Assembly (NCBI GenBank): GCA_030146875.1
Contig: JASLAX010000102.1
Location: 1-52,942, forward strand
Reading direction: 5' to 3'
DNA length: 52,942 bases
Source of the DNA: Longimicrobiaceae bacterium
GTDB lineage: Bacteria; Gemmatimonadota; Gemmatimonadetes; Longimicrobiales; Longimicrobiaceae
Each line of letters opens with the position of its first letter. Positions within the stretch are counted from its first letter, which is position 1. The notes beneath the pieces are model-generated. The model had not been told where the DNA came from. It worked only from the letters and a program-made list of their open reading frames with translations, and did not search any database. Position numbers and translations under genes: made by a program. Below, piece after piece: positions 30,760 through 37,932 of the stretch.

Positions 30760-33420
30760 TCACGTCATGCCGACCGCCCTGCGCATCTTCACCGTGAGCG
30801 ACTGACGCACTGTGTCGTATCCCTCCCACGGGTCGCGCTTGAGCGACTTGACGCGTCGCATCACGCGCTGGAGGTCGAAGTCGGTGGGCTTCAGCGCCGG
30901 GGTGAGCTCGTCCCAGCGGACGGGGACGGACACCAGGGCTCCCGGGCGCGCGCGGACGGAGTAGGCGGTTACCGCGGTGGCGCCGCGGCCGTTGCGCAGG
31001 TAGTCCAGGAAGATCTTTCCCTTGCGGGCCGACAGCGTGCTCTTGATCAGGTAGCGGCCCGGTCGCTCCCGCGCGAAGCTCGCCACGAACGCCTTGGAGA
31101 AGCCCTTCACCTCTTCCCAGTCGCTCCTGCGGGCCAGGGGCACCACCACGTGCAGGCCCTTTCCGCCGGTCGTCTTGGCGAACGAGACCAGCCCCAGCGC
31201 CTCCAGCTCCTCCCGCAGCTCGTGCGCGGTGGCCACCACGTGGGGCCAGGGAACGTCCGGCGCGGGGTCCAGGTCCAGGGTGATGCGGTCGGGCTTCTCG
31301 GGGGTGGCGGCGTGCGAGCCCCACGTGTGCAGCTCCAGCACGCCCATCTGCACCAGTGCGACCAGGCCGGTCAGGTCCTGCACATACGTGTAGACGCCGG
31401 ACCTGCCCTCCTCCTCCTTCAGCTTGACGCGCCGGATGGACTCGTGGAACGAGTCGTCGGCGTGCTTCTGGTAGAAGCACGGCCTGCCGGCGCCCTCGGG
31501 GCAGCGCACCAGCGTCAGCGGCCGCCGCGCGACGTGCGCCAGCGCCTGCTCGGCCACGCGCTCGTAGTAGCGCGCCAGGTCCAGCTTGGTGACGCCCACG
31601 TCGGGGAAGAGGACCTTGTCCGGGTTCGACAGCCGGATCACCGCGACCTCCGCGTCCGCTGACGCACCGCGTCGTACCGGCCGGCGGGCGGCGGTGGACG
31701 GGGCGGGGGAGGGTTTCGCGGCGGCGCGCTTCGGCTTCGGCTCCGCGGCGGGCGCCTCGGTCTCCGTCTCCGGGGTGCTGGCGGGGTCCTCGCGGACCAC
31801 TTCGAGGGGGTCCTTGTCCTCGCGCAGGCCCTGGAACGAGGGGTGGCGCAGGCGGCCGTCGTCCGTCCAGCCGGTGAAGGCGACCTCGCACACCAGCTCG
31901 GGCTCCACCCAGGTGGCGTCCTTCTCGCGCTTCTTCCCGGCGAAGGGGGAGTCCGCGCGCTTCCGCTTCCCCAGGCGCTTCTCCAGCGAGCGGAGCAGGG
32001 CATCGTTGAAGCCCGTGCCCACCTTGCCCGCGTAGACCAGCTCGCCGCCGCGGTGGTAGCCCACCAGGAGAGCCCCGAGGCCCACGCGGGAGCCGCGCGG
32101 CGCCGTGTAGCCGCCGATCACCAGCTCCTGGCGCAGGGTGCACTTCACCTTCACCCAGTCGCCCGAGCGGCGGGAGACGTAGGCCGAGTCGGCGCGCTTG
32201 CTGATGATCCCCTCCAGCCCCCAGCGGCACGCCTGGCCGTAGAACTCCTCGCCGTGCGCCACGATGTGGTCGCTGTAACGCACCGCGTCGCCGTCTCCCG
32301 TCGCGGCGAGCAGGTCGCGCAGCCGCTCCTTCCGTTCCGAGAGGGGGAGCCGGCGCAGGTCCTCGCCGCCGTGGAAGGGAAGGTCGAAGGCCCAGTACGA
32401 GAGGCGGTGCTCGGCGCCGGCGCCCAGGACGTTCTGCAGCGCCTGGAACGACGTGGTGCCGTCCTCCGCCACCACCACCAGCTCGCCGTCCAGGATGGTC
32501 CCGACGGGGGCGATCTCCGCGATCCGCTTCGCCAGGCGGGGGAACTGCGACGTCCAGTCGTTGCCCTTCCGCGTCACCATCCGGGCCGCGCCGCCCTCGA
32601 CCCGCGCCAGGATCCGGTAGCCGTCCAGCTTCACCTCGTGCACCCATCCGTCGCCCTGCGGCACCTGGTCGACCAGCGTTGCCAGCTCGGGAAGGAAGGT
32701 CTCGGGAAGCTTCGCGGCGGCCTTCGTGGCGGCTTTCGACGCGGGTTTCCGGGAAGACGCGGACGACTTCTTCGCTGAGGAGGAGGATTTCTTCGCGGGC
32801 ACGGCGGCTTGACGCGATGCGTTGCTGCGCCACTCGTGGGGCGGGGAAGCGGACGCGATCTCGTCCAGCGACCGCCCCGTGGAGACGCTGCGCGGCATCT
32901 CCTCGGTGATCTCGACCTCGCGCGAGGGGCGCGCGGTCTCGTCGTCGTCCTTCAGGAGCAGCCAGTTGTCCTTCTCGTCGTCTCCGGAGCCGCCGCCCAT
33001 GCGCACCAGCGACCAGCGGCCCTGCAGCTTCTCGCCGTCGAGCCGGAACTTCAGGCGGCCGCGGCGATAGCCGGCGCGCGGGTCGCCGTCGGGCGTCCAC
33101 TCGCCGCGGTCCCAGAGCATCACCGTGCCGCCGCCGTACTCCCCCCTGGGGATGGTGCCCTCGAACTCGCCGTACTCCAGCGGGTGGTCCTCCACGTGCA
33201 CGGCCAGGCGCTTCTCGGCCGGGTCCAGCGAGGGGCCCTTGGGCACCGCCCAGCTCACCAGCACGCCGTCCAGCTCCAGGCGGAAGTCGTAGTGCAGCCG
33301 CGAGGCGGCGTGCTTCTGGATGCAGTACGACAGCGCGCCCCGCGAAGGGTGCACCTCGCCGCGCGGCTCCGGCGTCTTGCCGAAGTCGCGCTTGCGGTGA
33401 TACTTCGCGAGGCTCCCCAC
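30760..33420 (-). CDS. ligD: multifunctional NHEJ ligase LigD (phosphoesterase-ligase-polymerase)
   Basis: Seals double-strand breaks held by Ku. 886 aa in the order PE (1-~165; RLHYDFRLELDG with H43, HVEDHPLEYGEFEG, GEYGGGTV), Lys/Ala/Ser linker (~200-240), ATP-dependent ligase (~245-545; nucleotidyl Lys264 in HEVKLDGYR, ILDGELVV, WVKVKC), second linker, and primase-like polymerase (~595-886; ITLDLDPAPDVPW carries the metal Asp pair; TTGGKGLHVVVPL). All three active sites look intact. The GTG start lies 1 nt after the ku stop, so the two are translationally coupled. Confidence 0.96.
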   Translation of the reverse strand: MGSLAKYHRKRDFGKTPEPRGEVHPSRGALSYCIQKHAASRLHYDFRLELDGVLVSWAVPKGPSLDPAEKRLAVHVEDHPLEYGEFEGTIPRGEYGGGTVMLWDRGEWTPDGDPRAGYRRGRLKFRLDGEKLQGRWSLVRMGGGSGDDEKDNWLLLKDDDETARPSREVEITEEMPRSVSTGRSLDEIASASPPHEWRSNASRQAAVPAKKSSSSAKKSSASSRKPASKAATKAAAKLPETFLPELATLVDQVPQGDGWVHEVKLDGYRILARVEGGAARMVTRKGNDWTSQFPRLAKRIAEIAPVGTILDGELVVVAEDGTTSFQALQNVLGAGAEHRLSYWAFDLPFHGGEDLRRLPLSERKERLRDLLAATGDGDAVRYSDHIVAHGEEFYGQACRWGLEGIISKRADSAYVSRRSGDWVKVKCTLRQELVIGGYTAPRGSRVGLGALLVGYHRGGELVYAGKVGTGFNDALLRSLEKRLGKRKRADSPFAGKKREKDATWVEPELVCEVAFTGWTDDGRLRHPSFQGLREDKDPLEVVREDPASTPETETEAPAAEPKPKRAAAKPSPAPSTAARRPVRRGASADAEVAVIRLSNPDKVLFPDVGVTKLDLARYYERVAEQALAHVARRPLTLVRCPEGAGRPCFYQKHADDSFHESIRRVKLKEEEGRSGVYTYVQDLTGLVALVQMGVLELHTWGSHAATPEKPDRITLDLDPAPDVPWPHVVATAHELREELEALGLVSFAKTTGGKGLHVVVPLARRSDWEEVKGFSKAFVASFARERPGRYLIKSTLSARKGKIFLDYLRNGRGATAVTAYSVRARPGALVSVPVRWDELTPALKPTDFDLQRVMRRVKSLKRDPWEGYDTVRQSLTVKMRRAVGMT

Positions 33421-33421
33421 C

Positions 33422-34372
33422 TCAGGCGCTCTTGCGGCGCGGCTGGGCGCGCTTGGCCGGGGCGGTGGAGGGCGCCTTCTTCGGCGCCGCGGAGCGCGAG
33501 GCCGGCTTGGCGGCCTTGGAGGCCGAAGCCTTCGCCGCCGGCTTGGACGACGCCTTCGCCGCCGGCTTGCGGTCCTTGGCGACCGCCTCCACGCTGCGCT
33601 TGAGCACCGACATGATGTCGATCACGTCGGTCCGCGCGGGCGCCTCATCCTCGGGCACCGGCTCGCCCTCGGCCGTCTCGCCCGACTCCACGCGGCGGCG
33701 GATGAGCGCCAGCAGGTCGTCCCGGTACTCGTCGTGGTACTTCTCCGGGCTCCACTCGTCGGCCATGGCCTCCACGAGCTTCTCGGCCATCTCCAGCTCC
33801 TTGGGCGAGACGCCGGCGGACTTCAGGTCCTCGCCCGGGAGCTCCAGCTCCTCGGCCGGGCGGATCTCGTACGGGAAGCGGAGGATCTCCAGCAGCAGCA
33901 CGCGGCCCTGCGGGATCACCGCGGCCAGGTACTGGCGGGAGCGGATGACGACCCGCGCGATCCCGACCTTGCCGGTGCGCTTCAGCGTCTCGCGCAGCAG
34001 CGCGTACCCCTTGGCGGACTTGGCGAGCGGCGCCAGGTAGTACGGCTTGTCGTAGAAGACCGGGTCGATGTCGTCCAGGTCCACGAAGTCGGTGATCTCC
34101 ACCGTCTGGGTGGCTTCGGGGTTGGCGCGGCGGAAGTCCTCGTCCGAGATCACCACGTACTGGTCGGGCTCGTACTCGTAGCCCTTCACGATCTCCTCGG
34201 ACGGAACGTCCTTGCCGTTGGCCTTGTTGTACTTCTTGTAGCCCACCGGCGAGAGGTTCCGCCGGTCGAGCTGCCGGAAGCTCAGCTCGTCGCGCTCCTC
34301 CGCCGTGAAGAGTCCGACCGGGATGTTTACGAGCCCGAAGCTGATGCTGCCTTTCCAGATCGCGCGTGCCAC
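33422..34372 (-). CDS. ku: bacterial Ku, non-homologous end-joining protein
   Basis: Homodimeric ring that binds DNA ends and recruits LigD. 316 aa. Standard start ARAIWKGSISFGLVNIPVGL; core SPVGYKKYNKANGKDVP, EEIVKGYEYEPDQYVVISDE and VGIARVVIRSRQYLAAVIP. The C-terminal ~60 residues are Lys/Ala/Ser/Pro repeats, a basic tail that in other Ku proteins aids DNA binding. The GTG at 34372 is chosen because AAGGAGG precedes it and the family N-terminus matches; the frame stays open upstream without homology. An inverted repeat lies 57-72 nt upstream. Confidence 0.96.
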   Translation of the reverse strand: MARAIWKGSISFGLVNIPVGLFTAEERDELSFRQLDRRNLSPVGYKKYNKANGKDVPSEEIVKGYEYEPDQYVVISDEDFRRANPEATQTVEITDFVDLDDIDPVFYDKPYYLAPLAKSAKGYALLRETLKRTGKVGIARVVIRSRQYLAAVIPQGRVLLLEILRFPYEIRPAEELELPGEDLKSAGVSPKELEMAEKLVEAMADEWSPEKYHDEYRDDLLALIRRRVESGETAEGEPVPEDEAPARTDVIDIMSVLKRSVEAVAKDRKPAAKASSKPAAKASASKAAKPASRSAAPKKAPSTAPAKRAQPRRKSA

Positions 34373-34428
34373 GGTGCCTCCTTCGTGAACATGGGAACGA
34401 CCGCAGGTGCAATCACGAGACCAGTTCG

Positions 34429-34444
34429 CATAATGTGCATTATG
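34429..34444. promoter_or_regulatory. palindrome upstream of ku (operator candidate)
   Basis: CATAATG-TG-CATTATG, a perfect 7-bp inverted repeat with a 2-nt spacer, in the only AT-rich spot of the ku leader. Its centre is ~65 nt before the ku GTG. It may be a regulator site or overlap the promoter; no regulator is encoded next to ku. Confidence 0.5.
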
Positions 34445-35090
34445 TAAACCTAAGGAGTGGAAAACCGTGGATAAGTGCTCAGGTTCTCCCCGCGGGGCGA
34501 TTCCGGGCTCCTTCCCTCCCCGTGCTACGTGATGGGAGAAGCGGGTCCACGGAGACGACCTCGCCAGCGGGCGCAGGACGGGCGATCGGGATCGCGGACG
34601 ACTCTCAGCCCGCGGTGCGGCGCTCTCGCGGCTCCGAGGGCGTTTTCCGTGCGTCCCGACACCGCGGAGCCGCATGGAGCGTCGGCGGATCGTCCGGAGG
34701 GCGCCGTCCGGAGCCTCGCCCCCATCCTGGAGCCTCGACGTCGTCCGGAGCTCGCCCGGCGAGAAGCCCGCCTGCGCGAGCTGGCCTGCTTCCGGCCGCT
34801 CCGCTCCTCCGTCCACGAGACCGCCGCTGGTGGGACCGCCGTGGCGACGTCCCCCTGGATGCCCAGCCGCGGCAGGCGGACCCGTTCTCCGGAATCCGCA
34901 GCTTCCGAGCCTCCCCCGACCTGTGAGATCGGCGCAGGCGCGCTCTCCGGCCGAGAGTCGGTCCGCGGCGGCGGTCGCGTTTCCCAGCTCCTCCTCGCCC
35001 CCGTCGCATCCGAGGGCGCTCCACGAAGGAGGAGCGTGAGGACCATGCGCCCTGCTCCACCGGTCCATCCGCTCCCCTTCGCATCCACGC
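34445..35090. other. ~650-bp stretch without a recognisable gene
   Basis: Open frames exist on both strands but give Arg/Pro/Ser-rich translations without SD, motif or family resemblance. The stretch separates the divergent ku and arsR promoters. It could be a decayed gene; nothing specific is seen. Confidence 0.55.
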
Positions 35091-35119
35091 TTGACAATCT
35101 ATAAGTCCAGACTTATAGA
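35091..35119 (+). promoter_or_regulatory. sigma70-type promoter of arsR, apparently leaderless
   Basis: TTGACA (35091-35096), 17-nt spacer, TATAGA (35114-35119). A start ~7 nt downstream falls on the A of the ATG at 35126. There is no SD before this ATG, consistent with a leaderless mRNA. Confidence 0.75.
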
Positions 35120-35124
35120 TTGTC
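35093..35124. promoter_or_regulatory. perfect 14-bp inverted repeat, ArsR operator
   Basis: GACAATCTATAAGT, 4-nt spacer CCAG, ACTTATAGATTGTC. It covers the -35, spacer and -10 of the arsR promoter and ends 1 nt before the ATG. A bound dimer would block RNA polymerase, which implies autorepression. Confidence 0.8.
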
Positions 35125-35125
35125 C

Positions 35126-35455
35126 ATGCAGACCGCGAACGTGGCCGAGAACCGGATCTTCCAGGCGCTGGCGGACCCCAGCCGCCGGGCGATCTTCGAG
35201 TCGCTCACGCGGGGCGAGGCGGCCGTGAAGGACCTGACCGCGCGCTTCGACATCTCGCAGCCGGCCGTCTCGCAGCACCTGGCGGCGCTGAAGGACGCCG
35301 GGCTGGTGAACGGGCGCCGCGAGGGGCGCTGCGTCTACTACCGCGTGGAGCCGCGCGGGATGAAGCCGCTCATCGACTGGATCGCGCACTACCGCGCCTT
35401 CTGGACCGAGCACGTCGACCGCCTGGAACGGCTCCTGGAGAAGATGGACGAATGA
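35126..35455 (+). CDS. ArsR/SmtB-family winged-helix repressor
   Basis: 109 aa. IFQALADPSRRAIFESLTRG and the recognition helix region DISQPAVSQHLAALKDAGLV with wing RREGRCVYYRVEP. The metal-binding ELCVCDL-type motif of ArsR is absent (AAVKDLTARFD in its place), so it is probably not a metal sensor. ArsR-SRPBCC pairs of this kind are common. The ATG at 35126 fits the leaderless promoter; TTG at 35120 would fall inside the operator. Its end overlaps the next gene (ATGA). Confidence 0.92.
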   Translation: MQTANVAENRIFQALADPSRRAIFESLTRGEAAVKDLTARFDISQPAVSQHLAALKDAGLVNGRREGRCVYYRVEPRGMKPLIDWIAHYRAFWTEHVDRLERLLEKMDE

Positions 35456-35892
35456 GCTTCGCGGATACGACCGCTCCGTCGCAGGGCGAAGGCATCTCGT
35501 TCGACTTCGATCTCCGCCACTCGCCGGAGAAGGTGTGGCGGGCGCTCACCGACCCCGTGCTGCTGTCGGAGTGGCTGCTGCCGGTAGTCGGCCTCGCGCT
35601 GGAACGAGGGGCGGCGTTCACCCTGAAGGCGCCGCCGCAGCCCGGCTGGGACGGCACGGTGAGCTGCCGGTTCGTGGAGATCGAGCCTCAGCGGAAGCTC
35701 AGCTACACCTGGGTCGTCGGCGGGCTGGACACGGTCGTGACGTTCACGCTCACGCCCACTTCGACCGGCACGCGCCTGTCCCTGGTGCAGTCGGGCTTCG
35801 GGCCGGACCAGAAGCGCAACTTCGGCGGCGCGCGCTACGGCTGGAAGATGATGGGCGGGCGGCTCCTCGACGTCCTGGAGACGATCCCGTGA
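35452..35892 (+). CDS. SRPBCC (AHSA1-like) domain protein
   Basis: 146 aa, one START/Bet v1-like domain: FDFDLRHSPEKVWRALTDP, LLSEWLLPV, GTVSCRFVEIEPQRKLSYTW, and C-terminal helix FGGARYGWKMMGGRLLDVLE. The fold binds a hydrophobic ligand; the ligand is unknown. It is translationally coupled to the ArsR repressor (4-nt overlap), so the pair is probably one regulon and the SRPBCC may sense or handle the inducer. Confidence 0.87.
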   Translation: MSFADTTAPSQGEGISFDFDLRHSPEKVWRALTDPVLLSEWLLPVVGLALERGAAFTLKAPPQPGWDGTVSCRFVEIEPQRKLSYTWVVGGLDTVVTFTLTPTSTGTRLSLVQSGFGPDQKRNFGGARYGWKMMGGRLLDVLETIP

Positions 35893-35959
35893 GCCGGCCG
35901 AGACCCGTCGCCGCCGTCCTCCACCGTGGAGGCGGTGAACCCCTTCAGAGGAGGTCCCG

Positions 35960-36196
35960 ATGAACCGGAAGGTGCGGCAGTTCCACCGCTGGGTGTCCAT
36001 CGCCTTCACCCTGACCGTGATCGCGAACTTCGTGGCGATGGCGACCGGCGACGGAACGCCGCCCGCGTGGGTGACGTACGCGCCGCTGCTCCCGCTCGCC
36101 CTGCTGCTGTTCACCGGACTGTACCTGTTCGTGCTGCCGTACACCGCGCGAGGGCGCGGCGGGCGGCAGGCCGAGCTGAGCACCCGCGAAGGCTAG
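35960..36196 (+). CDS. small two-TM membrane protein
   Basis: 78 aa. Amphipathic basic N-terminus (MNRKVRQFHRWVSIAF), TM1 ~12-30, TM2 ~42-62 (LLPLALLLFTGLYLFVLPY), basic C-terminus. A strong AGGAGG lies 7 nt before the ATG. It is likely the third gene of the arsR unit. The FHRWVSIAF start recalls PepSY/DUF small proteins, but I cannot name a family. Confidence 0.75.
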   Translation: MNRKVRQFHRWVSIAFTLTVIANFVAMATGDGTPPAWVTYAPLLPLALLLFTGLYLFVLPYTARGRGGRQAELSTREG

Positions 36197-36200
36197 GAAG

Positions 36201-36617
36201 ATGAAGAGCCACGAGAAGGCGGCGGGCGACGCGGCGTCCAGGCTGATCGACGCCAGGATCGCGGAGCTGGACGACTGGAGAGGCGAGACGCTGGCGAGGG
36301 TGCGCGCCCTGATCAGGGAGGCCGACCCGGAGGTGCTGGAGGAGTGGAAGTGGATGGGCACCCCCGTCTGGTCTCACCACGGGGGCATCTGCACGGGGGA
36401 GACGTACAAGGCGGCCGTGAAGCTGACCTTCTTCAAGGGCGCCTCGCTGGACGACCCCGCCGGGCTCTTCAACTCCTCCCTCGACGGGAAGGTGCGGCGC
36501 GCCATCGACATCCACGAGGGCGAGGAGGTCGACGCGGCCGCGTTCCAGGCGCTCGTCCGCGCGGCCGTCGCCCTCAACGGCTCCGGCGGGAAGAAGGCTA
36601 CGAAGCGCGCCGGCTGA
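36201..36617 (+). CDS. DUF1801 (YdhG-like) domain protein
   Basis: 138 aa. RVRALIREADPEVLEEWKW, GTPVWSHHGGICTGETYKAAVKLTF and FKGASLDDPAGLFN match the DUF1801/YdhG fold, distantly related to frataxin. The N-terminus is Ala-rich and the C-terminus ends in Lys. It starts 4 nt after the preceding stop. The function is unknown; such genes often accompany ArsR-SRPBCC sets. Confidence 0.85.
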   Translation: MKSHEKAAGDAASRLIDARIAELDDWRGETLARVRALIREADPEVLEEWKWMGTPVWSHHGGICTGETYKAAVKLTFFKGASLDDPAGLFNSSLDGKVRRAIDIHEGEEVDAAAFQALVRAAVALNGSGGKKATKRAG

Positions 36618-36653
36618 CGGGAGCGCGGACGCCGGACGAACGGCCTCCGCGCG

Positions 36654-37742
36654 TCAGTCGACCCGCTTGTACGGCAGGCGCAGGACGGCCGTGGTCCCCT
36701 GGCCCGGGCGGCTCTCCAGCGTCAGGTCGCCGCCAAGGGAGCGCGCCGTCCGCAGCGCCAGCGGCAGGCCGAGGCCCAGGCCACGCTCGCGGGAGGCGGA
36801 GCGCGATCCCTCCTGCACCTGCGCGAAGGGCTCCAGCACGCGCAGCAGCTCGCCGGAGGGGATGCCGGGGCCCGTGTCGCGCACGGCCACCTGCAGGACG
36901 CTCCGGCGGGACTCGCGGCCGGTGGAGGTGACGCGCTCCAGGCGCACGTCGATCCCGCCCTCGTCCGTGAAGCGGATGGCGTTGCCCAGCAGGTGGAGCA
37001 GGACGCGTGCGACGCGGGGGCCGTCCGTCTGCAGCAGCGGCAGGTCGGGCGGATAGTGCAGCGAGAGGCGCAGTCCCTTCCGCCGGGCCAGCGGCTCCAC
37101 GCGCCGCAGCAGCTCGCCGGCGAGCTGGCGCACGTCCACCAGGTCCGACCGCGCCGTGCGCCCCGTGTCGTGCAGCCGCCCCAGCTCGCGCAGCCCCTCC
37201 ACCACCCCGATCACGTCCATCACCAGCGACTCCGCCTTCTCCAGCATCTCCTCCAGCCGCGGCGGCAGCGCGCCCCAGCTCCCGTCGCGCAGCATGTCCG
37301 AGAGCAGGACCAGCGCGGTGGCCGGCGTGCGCAGCTCGTGGTTCAGCGCCACTAGGAAGTGCTCCCGCTCCTGCCGCGCCAGGCGAGCCTCCTCGTACGC
37401 GCGGTCGTGCTCCAGCAGCAGCGAGGCGAGCGCCGTCAGGATCCCGACCGCGGGCCCCGCCGGCGGCGCCTCCGCGCCCGCGCGGCGGTAGAGGACGAGC
37501 GTCCCCGCCGGCACCCCGCGCACGGCGAGCGGGTGGCGGGCCGGCTCCGTCACCGCCTCCGCCGCCTCCGTCTCACCGGCGCGGGCGCGCACGACGTCCT
37601 CCGCGTCCAGCACCGCCGCCCCCGCCGCCCCGCACGTCGCCACCACCGCGTCCAGCACCGCCTCGAGCGCGGCGTCGGGGTCGACGTGCTCCGCCACGGC
37701 GTCGGCGGCGTGGGTCCAGGCCAGGTGCTGCGGAGACGGCAA
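36654..37742 (-). CDS. orphan sensor histidine kinase (GAF-like sensor, HisKA, HATPase)
   Basis: 362 aa from TTG 37742, which has GGGAG 7 nt upstream. The frame is open to GTG 37871, but that adds 43 low-complexity residues and starts right after a hairpin. A GAF-like region (~10-120) without TM suggests a soluble kinase. H box HFLVALNHELRTPATAL, N box HLLGNAIRFTDEGG, G1 DTGPGIP, G2 GLGLGLPLA. All catalytic boxes are intact. No response regulator is nearby. It converges with the DUF1801 gene 36 nt away. Confidence 0.85.
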   Translation of the reverse strand: MPSPQHLAWTHAADAVAEHVDPDAALEAVLDAVVATCGAAGAAVLDAEDVVRARAGETEAAEAVTEPARHPLAVRGVPAGTLVLYRRAGAEAPPAGPAVGILTALASLLLEHDRAYEEARLARQEREHFLVALNHELRTPATALVLLSDMLRDGSWGALPPRLEEMLEKAESLVMDVIGVVEGLRELGRLHDTGRTARSDLVDVRQLAGELLRRVEPLARRKGLRLSLHYPPDLPLLQTDGPRVARVLLHLLGNAIRFTDEGGIDVRLERVTSTGRESRRSVLQVAVRDTGPGIPSGELLRVLEPFAQVQEGSRSASRERGLGLGLPLALRTARSLGGDLTLESRPGQGTTAVLRLPYKRVD

Positions 37743-37878
37743 GCGTGCGCTCCCGGGGAGAGGGGTCGGAGGGGCGGCCCCCCCAACCTGCGGCCGGGCG
37801 TCCACGCGGGCAAGCGCCCGATCCCTCCCCCGCTCCCCCGGTCGGCGCGGCGCGGCGCGTGGGGCCGCCACGCGAAGC

Positions 37879-37907
37879 GGGCCGGCCCTCGTCGTGAGGG
37901 CCGGCCC
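37879..37907 (-). terminator. 12-bp hairpin between the HEAT-repeat and kinase genes
   Basis: GGGCCGGCCCTC (37879-37890), loop GTCGT, GAGGGCCGGCCC (37896-37907), with a further CGAAGC/GCTTCG outer pair. It sits ~26 nt after the HEAT-gene stop on the minus strand. There is no T-run, so it may be a terminator or mRNA-end structure. Confidence 0.6.
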
Positions 37908-37932
37908 GTGCGCTTCGTCGTCGCCACGAGGT

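Noticed and set aside
34429..34444. Att site or transposon end
   Set aside because: Single copy in the window with no integrase or transposase nearby; an operator is the simpler reading.
34373..35068. N-terminal extension of Ku
   Set aside because: The family N-terminus begins at ARAIWKGS with a strong SD just upstream; the extension would run through the palindrome and noncoding gap.
34475..35104. Plus- and minus-strand frames of ~200 codons between ku and arsR
   Set aside because: Arg/Pro/Ser-rich translations, no SD, no motifs, and overlapping frames on both strands look equally open.
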